A stretch of DNA of 64,000 nucleotides from the NCBI GenBank assembly GCA_028280415.1, contig JANQLV010000045.1, positions 86,001-150,000 on the forward strand, given 5' to 3'. The notes beneath the pieces were generated by a model, which worked only from the letters and a program-made list of their open reading frames with translations, did not search any database and was not told the DNA's origin. Shown piece after piece: positions 1 through 8,050 of the stretch. This stretch comes from Saprospiraceae bacterium. Lineage in GTDB: Bacteria > Bacteroidota > Bacteroidia > Chitinophagales > Saprospiraceae. Each line of letters starts with the position of its first letter. The stretch's first letter is position 1. The position numbers were made by a program, and so were the translations under genes.

Positions 1-1
1 G

Positions 2-226
2 AACTCGCGATTTGTCCGACCTGCTCTCTACGATGAGTTACTAACGATCAAAACTATTCTTCGCAAGATGCCAGAGGAAAATATTACCTTTCATCACGAA
101 ATATATAATGAAACCAGGGAGTTGGTAAATGGTGGATCAGTTAAATTATGCTTTATAAAGGCTGGTAATAATGAGCGAATCGCTTGTCCGGAATATTTGC
201 GAGACGCCCTGACAAAGTATTTTTAG
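2..226 (+). CDS. Acyl-CoA thioesterase, YbgC/FadM hot-dog family (C-terminal fragment)
   Basis: An open frame enters from the left edge and stops at 224-226, so only about 74 C-terminal residues are visible. It begins NSRFVRPALYDELLTIKT and continues with ITFHHEIYNE, then the ending CPEYLRDALTKYF. The R-F-x-R-P-A-x-Y-D-[ED]-L-L-T-I block followed by a beta-strand pair and a P-x-x-L-x-x-x-L-x-x-Y-F tail is typical of the second half of 4-hydroxybenzoyl-CoA thioesterase-like (YbgC/FadM) hot-dog proteins, which hydrolyse acyl-CoA or acyl-ACP thioesters in the cytoplasm. The catalytic Asp near the N terminus lies outside the window, so activity cannot be judged. The next gene starts 94 bp downstream on the same strand. 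Confidence 0.8.
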   Translation, partial: NSRFVRPALYDELLTIKTILRKMPEENITFHHEIYNETRELVNGGSVKLCFIKAGNNERIACPEYLRDALTKYF

Positions 227-320
227 AGCAATATCAGATTTTACCATATCGGCAAGCACTAATAAACCTGAACACGTAATCACAGAAGAGTAATAGCAAG
301 CAATTATAATAATAGTTGAT

Positions 321-1361
321 GTGAAGATTCCGAGCATTAAGAAAATCAGGAATTTTATCTTTAATTTACCAATCATTGTCAATGTACTGGATTGGTCCAA
401 AACGCATTCTCTCCCCGGGTTTTTTAAGGTTCCGATCTATGATGTGGTAATTTTCATTTTAAACGAGATCAAAAGAGATGCGCTGACATCCAGGGCAAAC
501 TCCGTTGCTTTCAGTTTTTTTCTTTCTATTTTTCCCGGTATCATTTTCATTTTTACTTTAATCCCCTATGTACTCCCATATTTCGATTATCTGATCATTC
601 CATATATCCAGGAAGAACTATTGGTAAGAAGTGCTTCAGGTGAAGTAGATTTTAGTGCTACTATTATTAGCCAAATCGGTTATCTGCTCTCTGAGGTAAA
701 AATATTGCCCGAAAATGCGAGAAAAGAGATCACTGAAATGATTTCCAAACTTGCCACGCAGACACATGGCGGAAGGCTCTACTTTGTACTTATTTTGACT
801 GTCTTTTTCTCCTCCAACGGCATGATGACACTTTTCCGTGGTTTTGAAAAATCGCATAGCAATACTTTTAAAAAAAGAAGCGTATTGAAAAAAAGGATGG
901 TTGCTATACTCCTGACAATGCTCATTGCCTTCCTGGTACTGGTAGCGGTTTTTCTAATTGTTTTAGGTCAAACACCCCTGGAGGCAATATTAACCTATTT
1001 CAATGCCAATCGCTTTCAAACGACAATGGTTCAAATTCTGAAATGGATTATCGTCCTTGCCCTTTTCTATTCGGGAATCTCACTCATCTATCGCTATGGA
1101 GCCTCTACTTTTGTCAAATTCAAATGGTTCTCTCCCGGAGCTACACTGGCTACCATTCTAACCATACTTTCTTCCATTATTTTCTCCGTTTATGTCGAGG
1201 ATTTTAGCACTTATAATGATCTATACCTTTCTTTTGGGACCATTATAGTCATCATGCTGTGGATACAAATCAATGCTTTTGTCCTGCTGCTTGGATTCGA
1301 ACTAAATGCAAGTATTGCCGTAAATCGGGATTTAAAAATTGCTAAAGAAGAAATCGAATAA
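321..1361 (+). CDS. YihY/virulence factor BrkB family inner-membrane protein
   Basis: This 346-residue polytopic protein has about six hydrophobic segments, near residues 60-87, 142-160, 190-215, 235-255, 270-292 and 302-325. The motif RANSVAFSFFLSIFPGIIF in the first segment and the later FSSNGMMTLFRGF and GFELNAS segments match the YihY/BrkB (former 'ribonuclease BN') family. Its members are inner-membrane proteins of uncertain, possibly transport, role. The length is normal for the family. The start is GTG at 321; the ATG two bases earlier runs straight into a stop in its own frame. The soluble N-terminal ~50 residues precede the first membrane segment, as in other Bacteroidota members. 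No ligand can be inferred. Confidence 0.88.
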   Translation: MKIPSIKKIRNFIFNLPIIVNVLDWSKTHSLPGFFKVPIYDVVIFILNEIKRDALTSRANSVAFSFFLSIFPGIIFIFTLIPYVLPYFDYLIIPYIQEELLVRSASGEVDFSATIISQIGYLLSEVKILPENARKEITEMISKLATQTHGGRLYFVLILTVFFSSNGMMTLFRGFEKSHSNTFKKRSVLKKRMVAILLTMLIAFLVLVAVFLIVLGQTPLEAILTYFNANRFQTTMVQILKWIIVLALFYSGISLIYRYGASTFVKFKWFSPGATLATILTILSSIIFSVYVEDFSTYNDLYLSFGTIIVIMLWIQINAFVLLLGFELNASIAVNRDLKIAKEEIE

Positions 1362-1783
1362 ATCGAATTTTCATGCATCGGCGCATCAAATACAAGAAAT
1401 AAATATGTATTTATTTGCGTAACACTCCACTGACCACCCCGTAAAGTATATTGACCGTTGGTCAATCATATTATACCAGATAATAATTCATAGTCCCCTA
1501 TATGCCTAATGCTTCTTATTTTGCTATGGATTATTGTATGACCGTGTCGCTAAACGTATAATATTATACATAATCTCCACTATTATACATTTCCAGACAT
1601 GATCATTTAATGAAAAACGAACAACATCGGCTCTATTACTACTGAGAAGCGTTAATTAGACCCAAAACGAAAATAGATTGATACCAACAATGACCAGCTA
1701 CAAGTACAGAACCGGCTATGTATTAGACATTTGCAACTGCAGCAAAAATTTGAAATATAAACCCATAAACTATCACAGCCACT
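1362..1783. promoter_or_regulatory. Gene-free interval with three perfect palindromes
   Basis: No convincing ORF is present. Three perfect inverted repeats stand out. AAATAAATATGTATTTATTT at 1397-1416 (9-bp arms) may be a weak terminator stem for the YihY gene. ATTGACCGTTGGTCAAT at 1450-1466 (7-3-7) has the shape of a TetR-type operator. GTATAATATTATAC at 1556-1569 is a 14-bp palindrome. The rest is AT-rich sequence leading to the TPR gene. Assigning functions to the palindromes is inference. Confidence 0.35.
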
Positions 1784-3193
1784 ATGAAGCATAAGTACAA
1801 TCGCAAAGATGCTAAAGAGCTGCTGCATCTTTATGACACTTTACTAAAAAATGGTACTAATATCCATTTGCGGGAAATCGATTTTTTAAATCTGATAAAT
1901 CATGTATCTGCCCAAACCAATCGCGCAGATGCTCTGGAGATTGTTGATTTCGCTTTGGATAAGTACAAATTTTCACCACGCTTACATACTAAAAGAGCCT
2001 TATTATTAATAGAAACCGGCCAGGAGGAACTGGCATTTGACGCGCTTGACAGAGCTGAAATTTTTGGTCAGTCTTTTATTGAAACGGATATTCTACGTGC
2101 CAAAGCCCACCTTGCCCTCCAGGAAATAGATCAAGCCAGGCAACTTATTTACGAATTAAAATACGATTATTATACGACAGAGACTGAAAGAAGCAATGTA
2201 TTATTCGTCGAAGCTTTGATTTTTGAAGAGTCTGATGATTTCGAGCGTATGTACCAATGCCTCAATGAAGCGGTTCAGCTCAATCCATTCAATGATGAAG
2301 CTTTACAAAAGCTTTATATTGCCGTAGAGCTAACCAAAAGGCATCACGAAAGTATCTTATTGCATACCTCTGTCCTTGACGAAAACCCCTATTCTTACAC
2401 GGCATGGTTTAATCTGGCCCAGGCCCATTATTTTCTGGGAGAATACAGTGAGGCTATGGATGCTTTCGAATATTCTTTCATCACAAATGAACGTTTCGAA
2501 CCGGCCTATAAGGAATATGCTGAAGTATGTTTTCATCTGAAATTGTACAAAAAGGCTTTAACAGCATTGGAAGACGGACTCCAGCTATTCCATGGAGATG
2601 ATGAGATTTTATTGAAAATCGGTCAATGCCACGAGTTTCTCGGTGATATTGAAAGAGCGAAAATCTATTATTACAGAGCCTTGGGAATCAATAAACTGGC
2701 GGATGAGGTATATTTCCATATTGGAAAATGTTATGCGCAAAAGGGTGAATTTGCCAGCTCTATTCATTTTTACAATCAAGCCATCAAAATTGATAATCAC
2801 CGGGAAGATTATATGATCGCATTAGCGATAGCTTATAAAGAAATGGGAAGGTATCAAAAAGCACTTCCGTTTTACAAAAAGGCAGTAGAAATGGGACCGG
2901 AATTGAGTGAAAACTGGGTAGCCTATGCTAATTTTTTACTGGAAATAGGAGGGATTGAAGAGGCTTTGGAAGTGATTACGGAAGCTGAATCCTATGCTTT
3001 CGGTGCAGATATGTATTTCTGTAAAGCTGCCATACATTTTAAACTAAACGAGCGCAAACAGGCCATGGATGCTCTGGGAGAAGCTTTGATGGAAAACTTT
3101 CAGGATGCAGACAGGTTTTTCCATTATTTACCGGAATATCGAATGGATAAAGATGTCAAAGCCATCATGCGCTATTACGAAAAGGAAGTATGA
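1784..3193 (+). CDS. Tetratricopeptide repeat protein
   Basis: This 469-residue protein has no signal peptide or membrane segment and is built almost entirely of TPR helical hairpins. Examples are the repeats around residues 205-235 (NPYSYTAWFNLAQAHYFLGE), 275-300, 307-335 (ADEVYFHIGKCYAQKGEFA) and 340-370. The W-LG-Y-A-P spacing of TPR is clear in the second half; the first third is more divergent. TPR solenoids act as protein-protein interaction scaffolds, and the partner cannot be read from the sequence. It is monocistronic: 422 bp of non-coding DNA lie upstream and a strong terminator follows at 3224-3255. Proteins of this architecture are common and poorly characterised in Bacteroidota. 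Confidence 0.85.
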   Translation: MKHKYNRKDAKELLHLYDTLLKNGTNIHLREIDFLNLINHVSAQTNRADALEIVDFALDKYKFSPRLHTKRALLLIETGQEELAFDALDRAEIFGQSFIETDILRAKAHLALQEIDQARQLIYELKYDYYTTETERSNVLFVEALIFEESDDFERMYQCLNEAVQLNPFNDEALQKLYIAVELTKRHHESILLHTSVLDENPYSYTAWFNLAQAHYFLGEYSEAMDAFEYSFITNERFEPAYKEYAEVCFHLKLYKKALTALEDGLQLFHGDDEILLKIGQCHEFLGDIERAKIYYYRALGINKLADEVYFHIGKCYAQKGEFASSIHFYNQAIKIDNHREDYMIALAIAYKEMGRYQKALPFYKKAVEMGPELSENWVAYANFLLEIGGIEEALEVITEAESYAFGADMYFCKAAIHFKLNERKQAMDALGEALMENFQDADRFFHYLPEYRMDKDVKAIMRYYEKEV

Positions 3194-3223
3194 CTTGAAC
3201 CTAATTCAGCATATATCAAAGTT

Positions 3224-3255
3224 CCCTGATAGCTCGGCTATCGGGGATTTTTTTT
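3224..3255 (+). terminator. Rho-independent terminator after the TPR gene
   Basis: A nine-pair stem, CCCTGATAG with CTATCGGGG (one G-T pair), closes on the five-base loop CTCGG. It is followed by A and eight T residues. It lies 31 bp past the TPR stop codon. Confidence 0.9.
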
Positions 3256-3418
3256 AAATTTAACTTTTAGAATGAGCAATGGACTTATAAAGTCGTTTTG
3301 TATCAGGCATTTATCTAATTGAATACAGGACAAACAATTATCCAGGTTTCATCAGACCTGAACGCTCTTTAAAAACATAAAAACTTCCCCTTGTATTTTA
3401 CGAACTAACCCTGATCCT

Positions 3419-4126
3419 ATGTGTGGACGTGCAAGTTTAAGCAAGAGTCGAAAAGAACTGGAAAAGCGATACAAAGCAAGTTTCTATCGGGATGCTTTGG
3501 AAAAGCATGGTTTTGCGCCCAGTTATAACATTGCACCCAGCCATTTGCATCCGGTTATCACCAATCTTGATCCGGGGCATTTTCAGTTTTTCAGATGGGG
3601 GCTTATCCCCTATTGGGCAAAAGACAGTTCCATCGCTTCCAAGCTGATCAATAGCCGTATTGAAACGGTTCTTGAGAAACCCTCCTTCAGACAGGCCATC
3701 CGAGAACGTCGATGTCTTGTTCCTTTCGATGCCTTTTATGAATGGAAGAAAATCGGCAGCAACAAAATCCCCTATCGAATCGAACGGAAAGATCAGACCC
3801 TGTTTTCGCTTGCAGGTATTTGGGAAATTTGGAAAAATGATAAAGGAGAGGATGTCTTTAGTTTCTCTGTGATTACTCAAGCCCCGAATGAATTGATGAA
3901 AGATATTCATGATCGAATGCCCGCTATTTTACTCCCCGCACAAGAAGCTTTATGGCTGGATAAAAAAGTTTCTCCTGAAGCGGCAATTGAGATGATTCGC
4001 CCTTATCCCGATGAACTATTACGCGCCTATACTGTTTCCTCAAAGCTTAACAAAGTAAGTTTTAATGATCCTTCTTTAATTGAAGAAGTACCTTATAATC
4101 ACTCTAGCCAAGGCAGCCTTTTTTAA
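3419..4126 (+). CDS. SOS response-associated peptidase, SRAP/YedK/HMCES family
   Basis: This 235-residue protein begins Met-Cys-Gly-Arg, so removal of Met exposes Cys2. Cys2 is the residue that forms a thiazolidine crosslink with abasic sites in single-stranded DNA in YedK/HMCES. The other conserved positions are present: N37 in YNIAP, RWGLIPYWAK (59-68), N78 and R80 in NSR, E108 in FDAFYEW and H164 in DIHDRMP. This matches the Cys-Asn-Glu-His set of E. coli YedK. Its role is shielding abasic sites during replication and repair. The gene follows a terminator and precedes an acyltransferase gene by 18 bp, so the two may be co-transcribed by readthrough. No LexA-type site was recognised upstream. 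Confidence 0.95.
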   Translation: MCGRASLSKSRKELEKRYKASFYRDALEKHGFAPSYNIAPSHLHPVITNLDPGHFQFFRWGLIPYWAKDSSIASKLINSRIETVLEKPSFRQAIRERRCLVPFDAFYEWKKIGSNKIPYRIERKDQTLFSLAGIWEIWKNDKGEDVFSFSVITQAPNELMKDIHDRMPAILLPAQEALWLDKKVSPEAAIEMIRPYPDELLRAYTVSSKLNKVSFNDPSLIEEVPYNHSSQGSLF

Positions 4127-4144
4127 TCATTTTGAAACACGTAT

Positions 4145-5014
4145 ATGTTTGCCTATATCTTTTTCAGAATTGCTGTTTTATCAATCAGTCTTATCCCTTT
4201 TTCCTGGCTCTACAAAATCTCAGATGTTTTGGCGCTCTTTTTCCAATACGTTTATCCCTATCGCAAGAAAGTCATTATACAAAACCTGCAGAAAGCTTTT
4301 CCTGAAAAATCAAAAGAAGAAATAGACACTATTTTAAAAAAAAGCTACCAAAACCTGAGCGATATATTACTCGAAGGAATCAAGGGAATGACCAGTAAAG
4401 AATCGGAATTGATCAAAAGATACCAATTCAGGAATCCCGAATTGGTCAGCAACTTATTTAATAAAGGTCAGTCGGTAATCGGTCTGGTAGCCCATTATAA
4501 CAACTGGGAGTGGGGTGCATTTGCAACCGCCGGACAAATTAAAGGGCCCGTAATCGGAATTTCCAAACCGATTAAAAATAAATATATCGATCGTTTCATC
4601 CGGCAAAACAGAGCCCGATACGGCACAGAAGTGATTCACATGCAGGAAACGGCCAGGAGCCTCGTCAAACACAAAGATAGCCCCAGTTTATTCGTACTCA
4701 TTGCCGATCAAAGTCCTTCGAATACTAAAAATGCCTATTGGCTGGACTTTTTAAATCAGGACACGGCCTGTATTAATGGTCCGGATAAAATAGCCCAGAG
4801 AACAGATTATCCGGCGATCTATTTTGATGTTCAGCGCCAGCGCAGAGGCTATTATACTATAGAAGCCAGTCTTTTGCATCAAAATCCATCGGAACTGCCT
4901 CCCGGAGCTTTAACCAAACTGTACATGGACAAACTGGAACAAATCATCCGGCAAAAGCCCGAAAATTGGCTCTGGTCACACCGGAGATGGAAACGAAAGA
5001 GGCATAAAACATAA
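4145..5014 (+). CDS. Lysophospholipid/lipid A acyltransferase, LpxL/HtrB (LPLAT) family
   Basis: This 289-residue protein has an N-terminal hydrophobic anchor (residues 3-35) and the acyltransferase HX4E/D motif as HYNNWE, with H117 and E122. Downstream it carries the family blocks around residues 143-160 (SKPIKNKYIDRFIRQNR), the ADQSP motif near 183-187, and a C-terminal basic segment PENWLWSHRRWKRK. These fit the Bacteroidota LpxL/LpxM-like late acyltransferases, which add secondary acyl chains to lipid A or to related lipids at the inner face of the inner membrane. It converges on the UbiX gene with only a few bases between stop codons. The acyl donor and exact lipid are not readable. Confidence 0.9.
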   Translation: MFAYIFFRIAVLSISLIPFSWLYKISDVLALFFQYVYPYRKKVIIQNLQKAFPEKSKEEIDTILKKSYQNLSDILLEGIKGMTSKESELIKRYQFRNPELVSNLFNKGQSVIGLVAHYNNWEWGAFATAGQIKGPVIGISKPIKNKYIDRFIRQNRARYGTEVIHMQETARSLVKHKDSPSLFVLIADQSPSNTKNAYWLDFLNQDTACINGPDKIAQRTDYPAIYFDVQRQRRGYYTIEASLLHQNPSELPPGALTKLYMDKLEQIIRQKPENWLWSHRRWKRKRHKT

Positions 5015-5017
5015 TTA

Positions 5018-5593
5018 TTACTCCTCGCCCCAGCGGTAGCTCTTCAGATCAAATCCCGCCAAATCGAGCACCCGGTCAACCACCGTACCTGCAAGTTCCT
5101 CAAAGGTTTGCGGATTGCTGTAAAAAGAAGGACTGGCAGGGCAAATGATTCCTCCAGCTTCGGTAACCGCTTTCATATTATTGATATGAATCAGACTATA
5201 AGGAGTATCGCGAATCACAAGGATAAGTTTTCTTCTTTCTTTGAGAATGACATCCGCTGCACGGGTAGTCAAATCATTGGATATACCTGCTGCAATTCTG
5301 GCCATTAAGCCCATTGAACAAGGGCAAACGATCATCGTCTCGTATTTTGCCGATCCGGAAGCAAAAGGCGCCATGAAATCCATCTTGTCAAAAGCATTGA
5401 ACGGTGTATTTTTTGTTAAATACTGCTCATAAGACTGACTTTTCAACTCCAGTTGCCAATTGTATTTGGCATTTTCGCTCATTACAATTCCGACTTTTTC
5501 GATCTGGTCTTTCAATTGAACCAGCCGGTCAAAAAGAACTTTAGCGTAAATTGATCCGCTGGAACCACCAACCGCGACGACAATTTTCTTCAT
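5018..5593 (-). CDS. ubiX: UbiX family flavin prenyltransferase
   Basis: This 191-residue flavoprotein has the Rossmann start KKIVVAVGGSSGSIYA (FMN-binding G-x-S-G), the segment CPCSMGLMARIAAGISNDL around residues 95-113 and the basic loop LKERRKLILVIRDTPYS, all typical of UbiX/Pad1. UbiX prenylates FMN with dimethylallyl phosphate to make prFMN, the cofactor of UbiD-type decarboxylases. The usual partner ubiD is not in the window. Bacteroidota use menaquinone, so the likely client is a menaquinone/futalosine-type or aromatic-acid decarboxylase encoded elsewhere; this is inference. It is transcribed divergently from the thioredoxin pair and ends beside the acyltransferase gene. Confidence 0.93.
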   Translation of the reverse strand: MKKIVVAVGGSSGSIYAKVLFDRLVQLKDQIEKVGIVMSENAKYNWQLELKSQSYEQYLTKNTPFNAFDKMDFMAPFASGSAKYETMIVCPCSMGLMARIAAGISNDLTTRAADVILKERRKLILVIRDTPYSLIHINNMKAVTEAGGIICPASPSFYSNPQTFEELAGTVVDRVLDLAGFDLKSYRWGEE

Positions 5594-5754
5594 TTTATGT
5601 TAATTACTGTTAAATTACTTCCTAATCCACTTATTCGAAATCACAAAGTATTTAGAAATGTAATAAATTGTGGAATAATTTTTCCTTATTAATTTTAAAC
5701 ACGTCGAAGAACAAACTTCTTCGTTAACTAATACTGATAAAAAATAGCCAAATC

Positions 5755-6291
5755 ATGCGAATTGTTTTTCAAATAGGTACTTTATTACTTGCAAGCATCA
5801 TTTTCAGTTCTTTTAGCCCTGCTCCGGAAGCCAAGGAATCCATCAAATGGTATAGCTGGGAAGAAGCTATTGAACTCAATAAAAAAGAGCAGAAGAAGAT
5901 TTTCATCGATGTTTATACAGATTGGTGTGGCTGGTGCAAGCGAATGGATAATTCGACTTTTAAGAATAAAGATGTGATTAAGTACATGAATGATAACTTC
6001 TATGCTGTAAAATTCAATGCGGAGCAAAAAGAAGAGATCAATTACAAAGGACATACCTTGAAATACGTCGGAAAGGGCCGTCGGGGATACCACGAATTGG
6101 CTTATTCCCTGCTGGATGGGCGCATGGGATATCCCGCTTTTGTTTATCTAGCTGAAGATGAAAAAAGAATTACGGTCTCTCCCGGTTATAAAGACGCCGA
6201 AACCATCATGAAAGAACTGGTCTTTATCAGTGAAGATCATTTTAAAACCACGAGTTTTGATGATTTTCTTAAAACCTATAAAAGCAAGTAA
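5755..6291 (+). CDS. Secreted thioredoxin-family protein (first of tandem pair)
   Basis: This 178-residue protein has an N-terminal hydrophobic export segment (residues 4-20) followed by SPAPEA. A thioredoxin-like domain carries the redox motif W-C-G-W-C at residues 57-61 (C58 and C61). The sequence KIFIDVYTDWCGWCKRMD and the later AYSLLDGRMGYPAFVYL are the DUF255/thioredoxin_7 pattern. The likely role is periplasmic disulfide reduction or repair. Its neighbour 118 bp downstream is a close paralogue, with the two sharing motif blocks over nearly their full length. This copy has a shorter spacer after the export segment. The precise substrate is unknown. Confidence 0.88.
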   Translation: MRIVFQIGTLLLASIIFSSFSPAPEAKESIKWYSWEEAIELNKKEQKKIFIDVYTDWCGWCKRMDNSTFKNKDVIKYMNDNFYAVKFNAEQKEEINYKGHTLKYVGKGRRGYHELAYSLLDGRMGYPAFVYLAEDEKRITVSPGYKDAETIMKELVFISEDHFKTTSFDDFLKTYKSK

Positions 6292-6409
6292 GTAGGTTTT
6301 TGTTAATTAGTTGTTAAAAAGAGGATAAGTAAGGGAACAGTGCCTTTAGACTTTTAAAAAAATATAATAAATTTGAAGAGCTATTAAAAAATTAAATAAA
6401 ATTATAGTC

Positions 6410-6958
6410 ATGAATAAAGTATTTCAACTCGGAGGTTTATTAGTTGTCGCACTGATCTTTGCTTCTTTTATGCCTTCTAAAGACAAGGCTGCTGATATGC
6501 CCGGAAAAGCAGTTAAGTGGTATACCTGGGAAGAGGCCGTTAAAGCCAATAAAAAGAAAAAGAAGAAAATTTTTGTGGATGTCTATACGGATTGGTGTGG
6601 CTGGTGCAAAAGAATGGATGCGACTACCTTTTCAGATCCGGAAGTTGCCAAACATATGAATGATAATTTTTACTGTGTAAAACTGGATGCTGAGCAGAAA
6701 GATGATATTGTTTATGGTGGTAATACCTATAAATTCCTCTCTAATTACGGTAGAAAAGGCGTTCATCAGTTTGCTTATACACTTTTGGATGGGCGTATGT
6801 CTTATCCACAATATGTTTTTCTTGATGAAAATGAAGGAAAGCTGATAGTTTCCAAAGGTTATAAGAAAAAGGATGATTTCATGAAGGAGTTGAAATACAT
6901 CAGTACCAACGCTTATAAAACGACAAGTTTGAATACTTATAAATCAAAAGCTAAATAA
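6410..6958 (+). CDS. Secreted thioredoxin-family protein (second of tandem pair)
   Basis: This 182-residue protein has an N-terminal export segment (residues 5-20), a lysine-rich stretch at residues 47-53, then a thioredoxin-like domain with C-G-W-C at residues 63-66. It repeats the upstream gene block by block: YTDWCGWCKRMD, MNDNFY.VK, LLDGRM.YP, GYK, MKEL and KTTS. This indicates local duplication followed by divergence. It differs upstream of the CxxC (ADMPGKAV insertion) and in charge. The gene ends 21 bp before the strong hairpin at 6980-7020, which closes the unit. Periplasmic thiol-disulfide chemistry is inferred from the motif. Confidence 0.88.
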   Translation: MNKVFQLGGLLVVALIFASFMPSKDKAADMPGKAVKWYTWEEAVKANKKKKKKIFVDVYTDWCGWCKRMDATTFSDPEVAKHMNDNFYCVKLDAEQKDDIVYGGNTYKFLSNYGRKGVHQFAYTLLDGRMSYPQYVFLDENEGKLIVSKGYKKKDDFMKELKYISTNAYKTTSLNTYKSKAK

Positions 6959-6979
6959 GAATTAGCTTGCATACATAAA

Positions 6980-7020
6980 GAATGAGGTTTTAGGCAAAAG
7001 TCTAAAACCTCATTCCTTTT
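6980..7020 (+). terminator. Strong intrinsic terminator after the thioredoxin pair, overlapping the convergent gene end
   Basis: A perfect 14-bp stem, GAATGAGGTTTTAG at 6980-6993 with CTAAAACCTCATTC at 7002-7015, has an eight-base loop and is followed by CTTTTT. The right arm overlaps the stop codon of the minus-strand phosphoesterase gene (7010-7012), so the convergent genes share it. It has a usable T-run on the plus strand only. Confidence 0.9.
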
Positions 7021-8050
7021 TCAGCCCCTCTGTCTCTATCCATTTTTCCAGTTCTACAAATTTCCACTCTAGAGCCGCTTGTTCCATTTGATGCTCAAAA
7101 AGGAGTACTTTGTCCGCACTTGTGTCGGTTACATATTCCGGAAGATAGATGTCTATGGCTGAATTATTGATCCCGGAACCCAAAAACCAAATCCCTTCTT
7201 TGCTTCGATACTCGAAGCTTTTACTACGCTGCCCTAAATCTCCGCCGATTAAGATTACCTGTACCCCTTTTTCCTGAACACGCTGCAAAATCGGATAAAT
7301 CCCGGTCTCAAAAGTAAGTGCATTTTCACAATCTACTTTCAGCCCATGCATATACCAGTTAAAAATCCGTGATAGAATCAGTGTACTGTCTGTCATTTTG
7401 TTTGTCAGCAGGCAATGATGATGCAAGACAATCAGATGAGTCGCCACCGAGATGGTATCCGCCATATCTGTGAGCATTTTCATTTGCCTGGCAAGCAAGT
7501 CGCATTCCTCCGGTTTAGGCTGATAATTGGGATGGTAAAACTCGTTGGTATTCAATACCATTAAATTAATTCCGTTAAAATGGCTATTGTAAAATGATTT
7601 CCGGCCAGTACGTTGTTCGATCCACTCCAGCGGACCGTATTTAACATCGTGGTTGCCCAGTGCCCAATGGGTCCCGGGCGCAGAGAGATCAAATATACTG
7701 TCCAAATAATCCAGGGTAGCTGTATCTTCATTGGTTCGGGCGCAAAGGTCACCACCGAGCCAGATTTGATCGTACTTCCCAAAATCAAGGCCCTCCAACC
7801 GATAATCGATCCGGTTATTATCCTTTACCCCCCATTGATAAGTATGTCCCAGGAAAAGGTAGTTTTTGCTATTCCTTACCTCAGGTTTACAAGCTGAAAA
7901 ACAGAAGCAGCAGATCAAAAGCCCAAACCCGACCAAGCTGGAAAGCTTTTTTGAAGGTTTCCGAATACCAACGACAATAATAACATTTGCTGAGCCCAGC
8001 TCGATTTTTCTCATTTTATACTCAAAATAAATTGTTCCGGAGTTTTGCAT
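7010..8050 (-). CDS. Metallophosphoesterase, calcineurin-like, probable lipoprotein
   Basis: Metallophosphoesterase blocks are present: LFLGHTYQWG (the usual D-x-H position reads G-H-T-Y), IWLGGDLCAR, ALGNHD, and VLHHHCL. Near the C terminus, VILIGGDLGQ occupies the place of the common G-H-x-H. The core is therefore recognisable but with altered first and last metal-binding motifs, so substrate and even activity are uncertain. A hydrophobic stretch ending LICCFCFSAC at about residues 45-54 looks like a lipoprotein signal with the lipidated Cys. In that case the N-terminal ~30 residues before it are unusually long; the in-frame Met13 (8014) is the alternative start. The cell location would be the periplasmic face or outer membrane. 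Confidence 0.8.
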   Translation of the reverse strand: MQNSGTIYFEYKMRKIELGSANVIIVVGIRKPSKKLSSLVGFGLLICCFCFSACKPEVRNSKNYLFLGHTYQWGVKDNNRIDYRLEGLDFGKYDQIWLGGDLCARTNEDTATLDYLDSIFDLSAPGTHWALGNHDVKYGPLEWIEQRTGRKSFYNSHFNGINLMVLNTNEFYHPNYQPKPEECDLLARQMKMLTDMADTISVATHLIVLHHHCLLTNKMTDSTLILSRIFNWYMHGLKVDCENALTFETGIYPILQRVQEKGVQVILIGGDLGQRSKSFEYRSKEGIWFLGSGINNSAIDIYLPEYVTDTSADKVLLFEHQMEQAALEWKFVELEKWIETEGLKKE

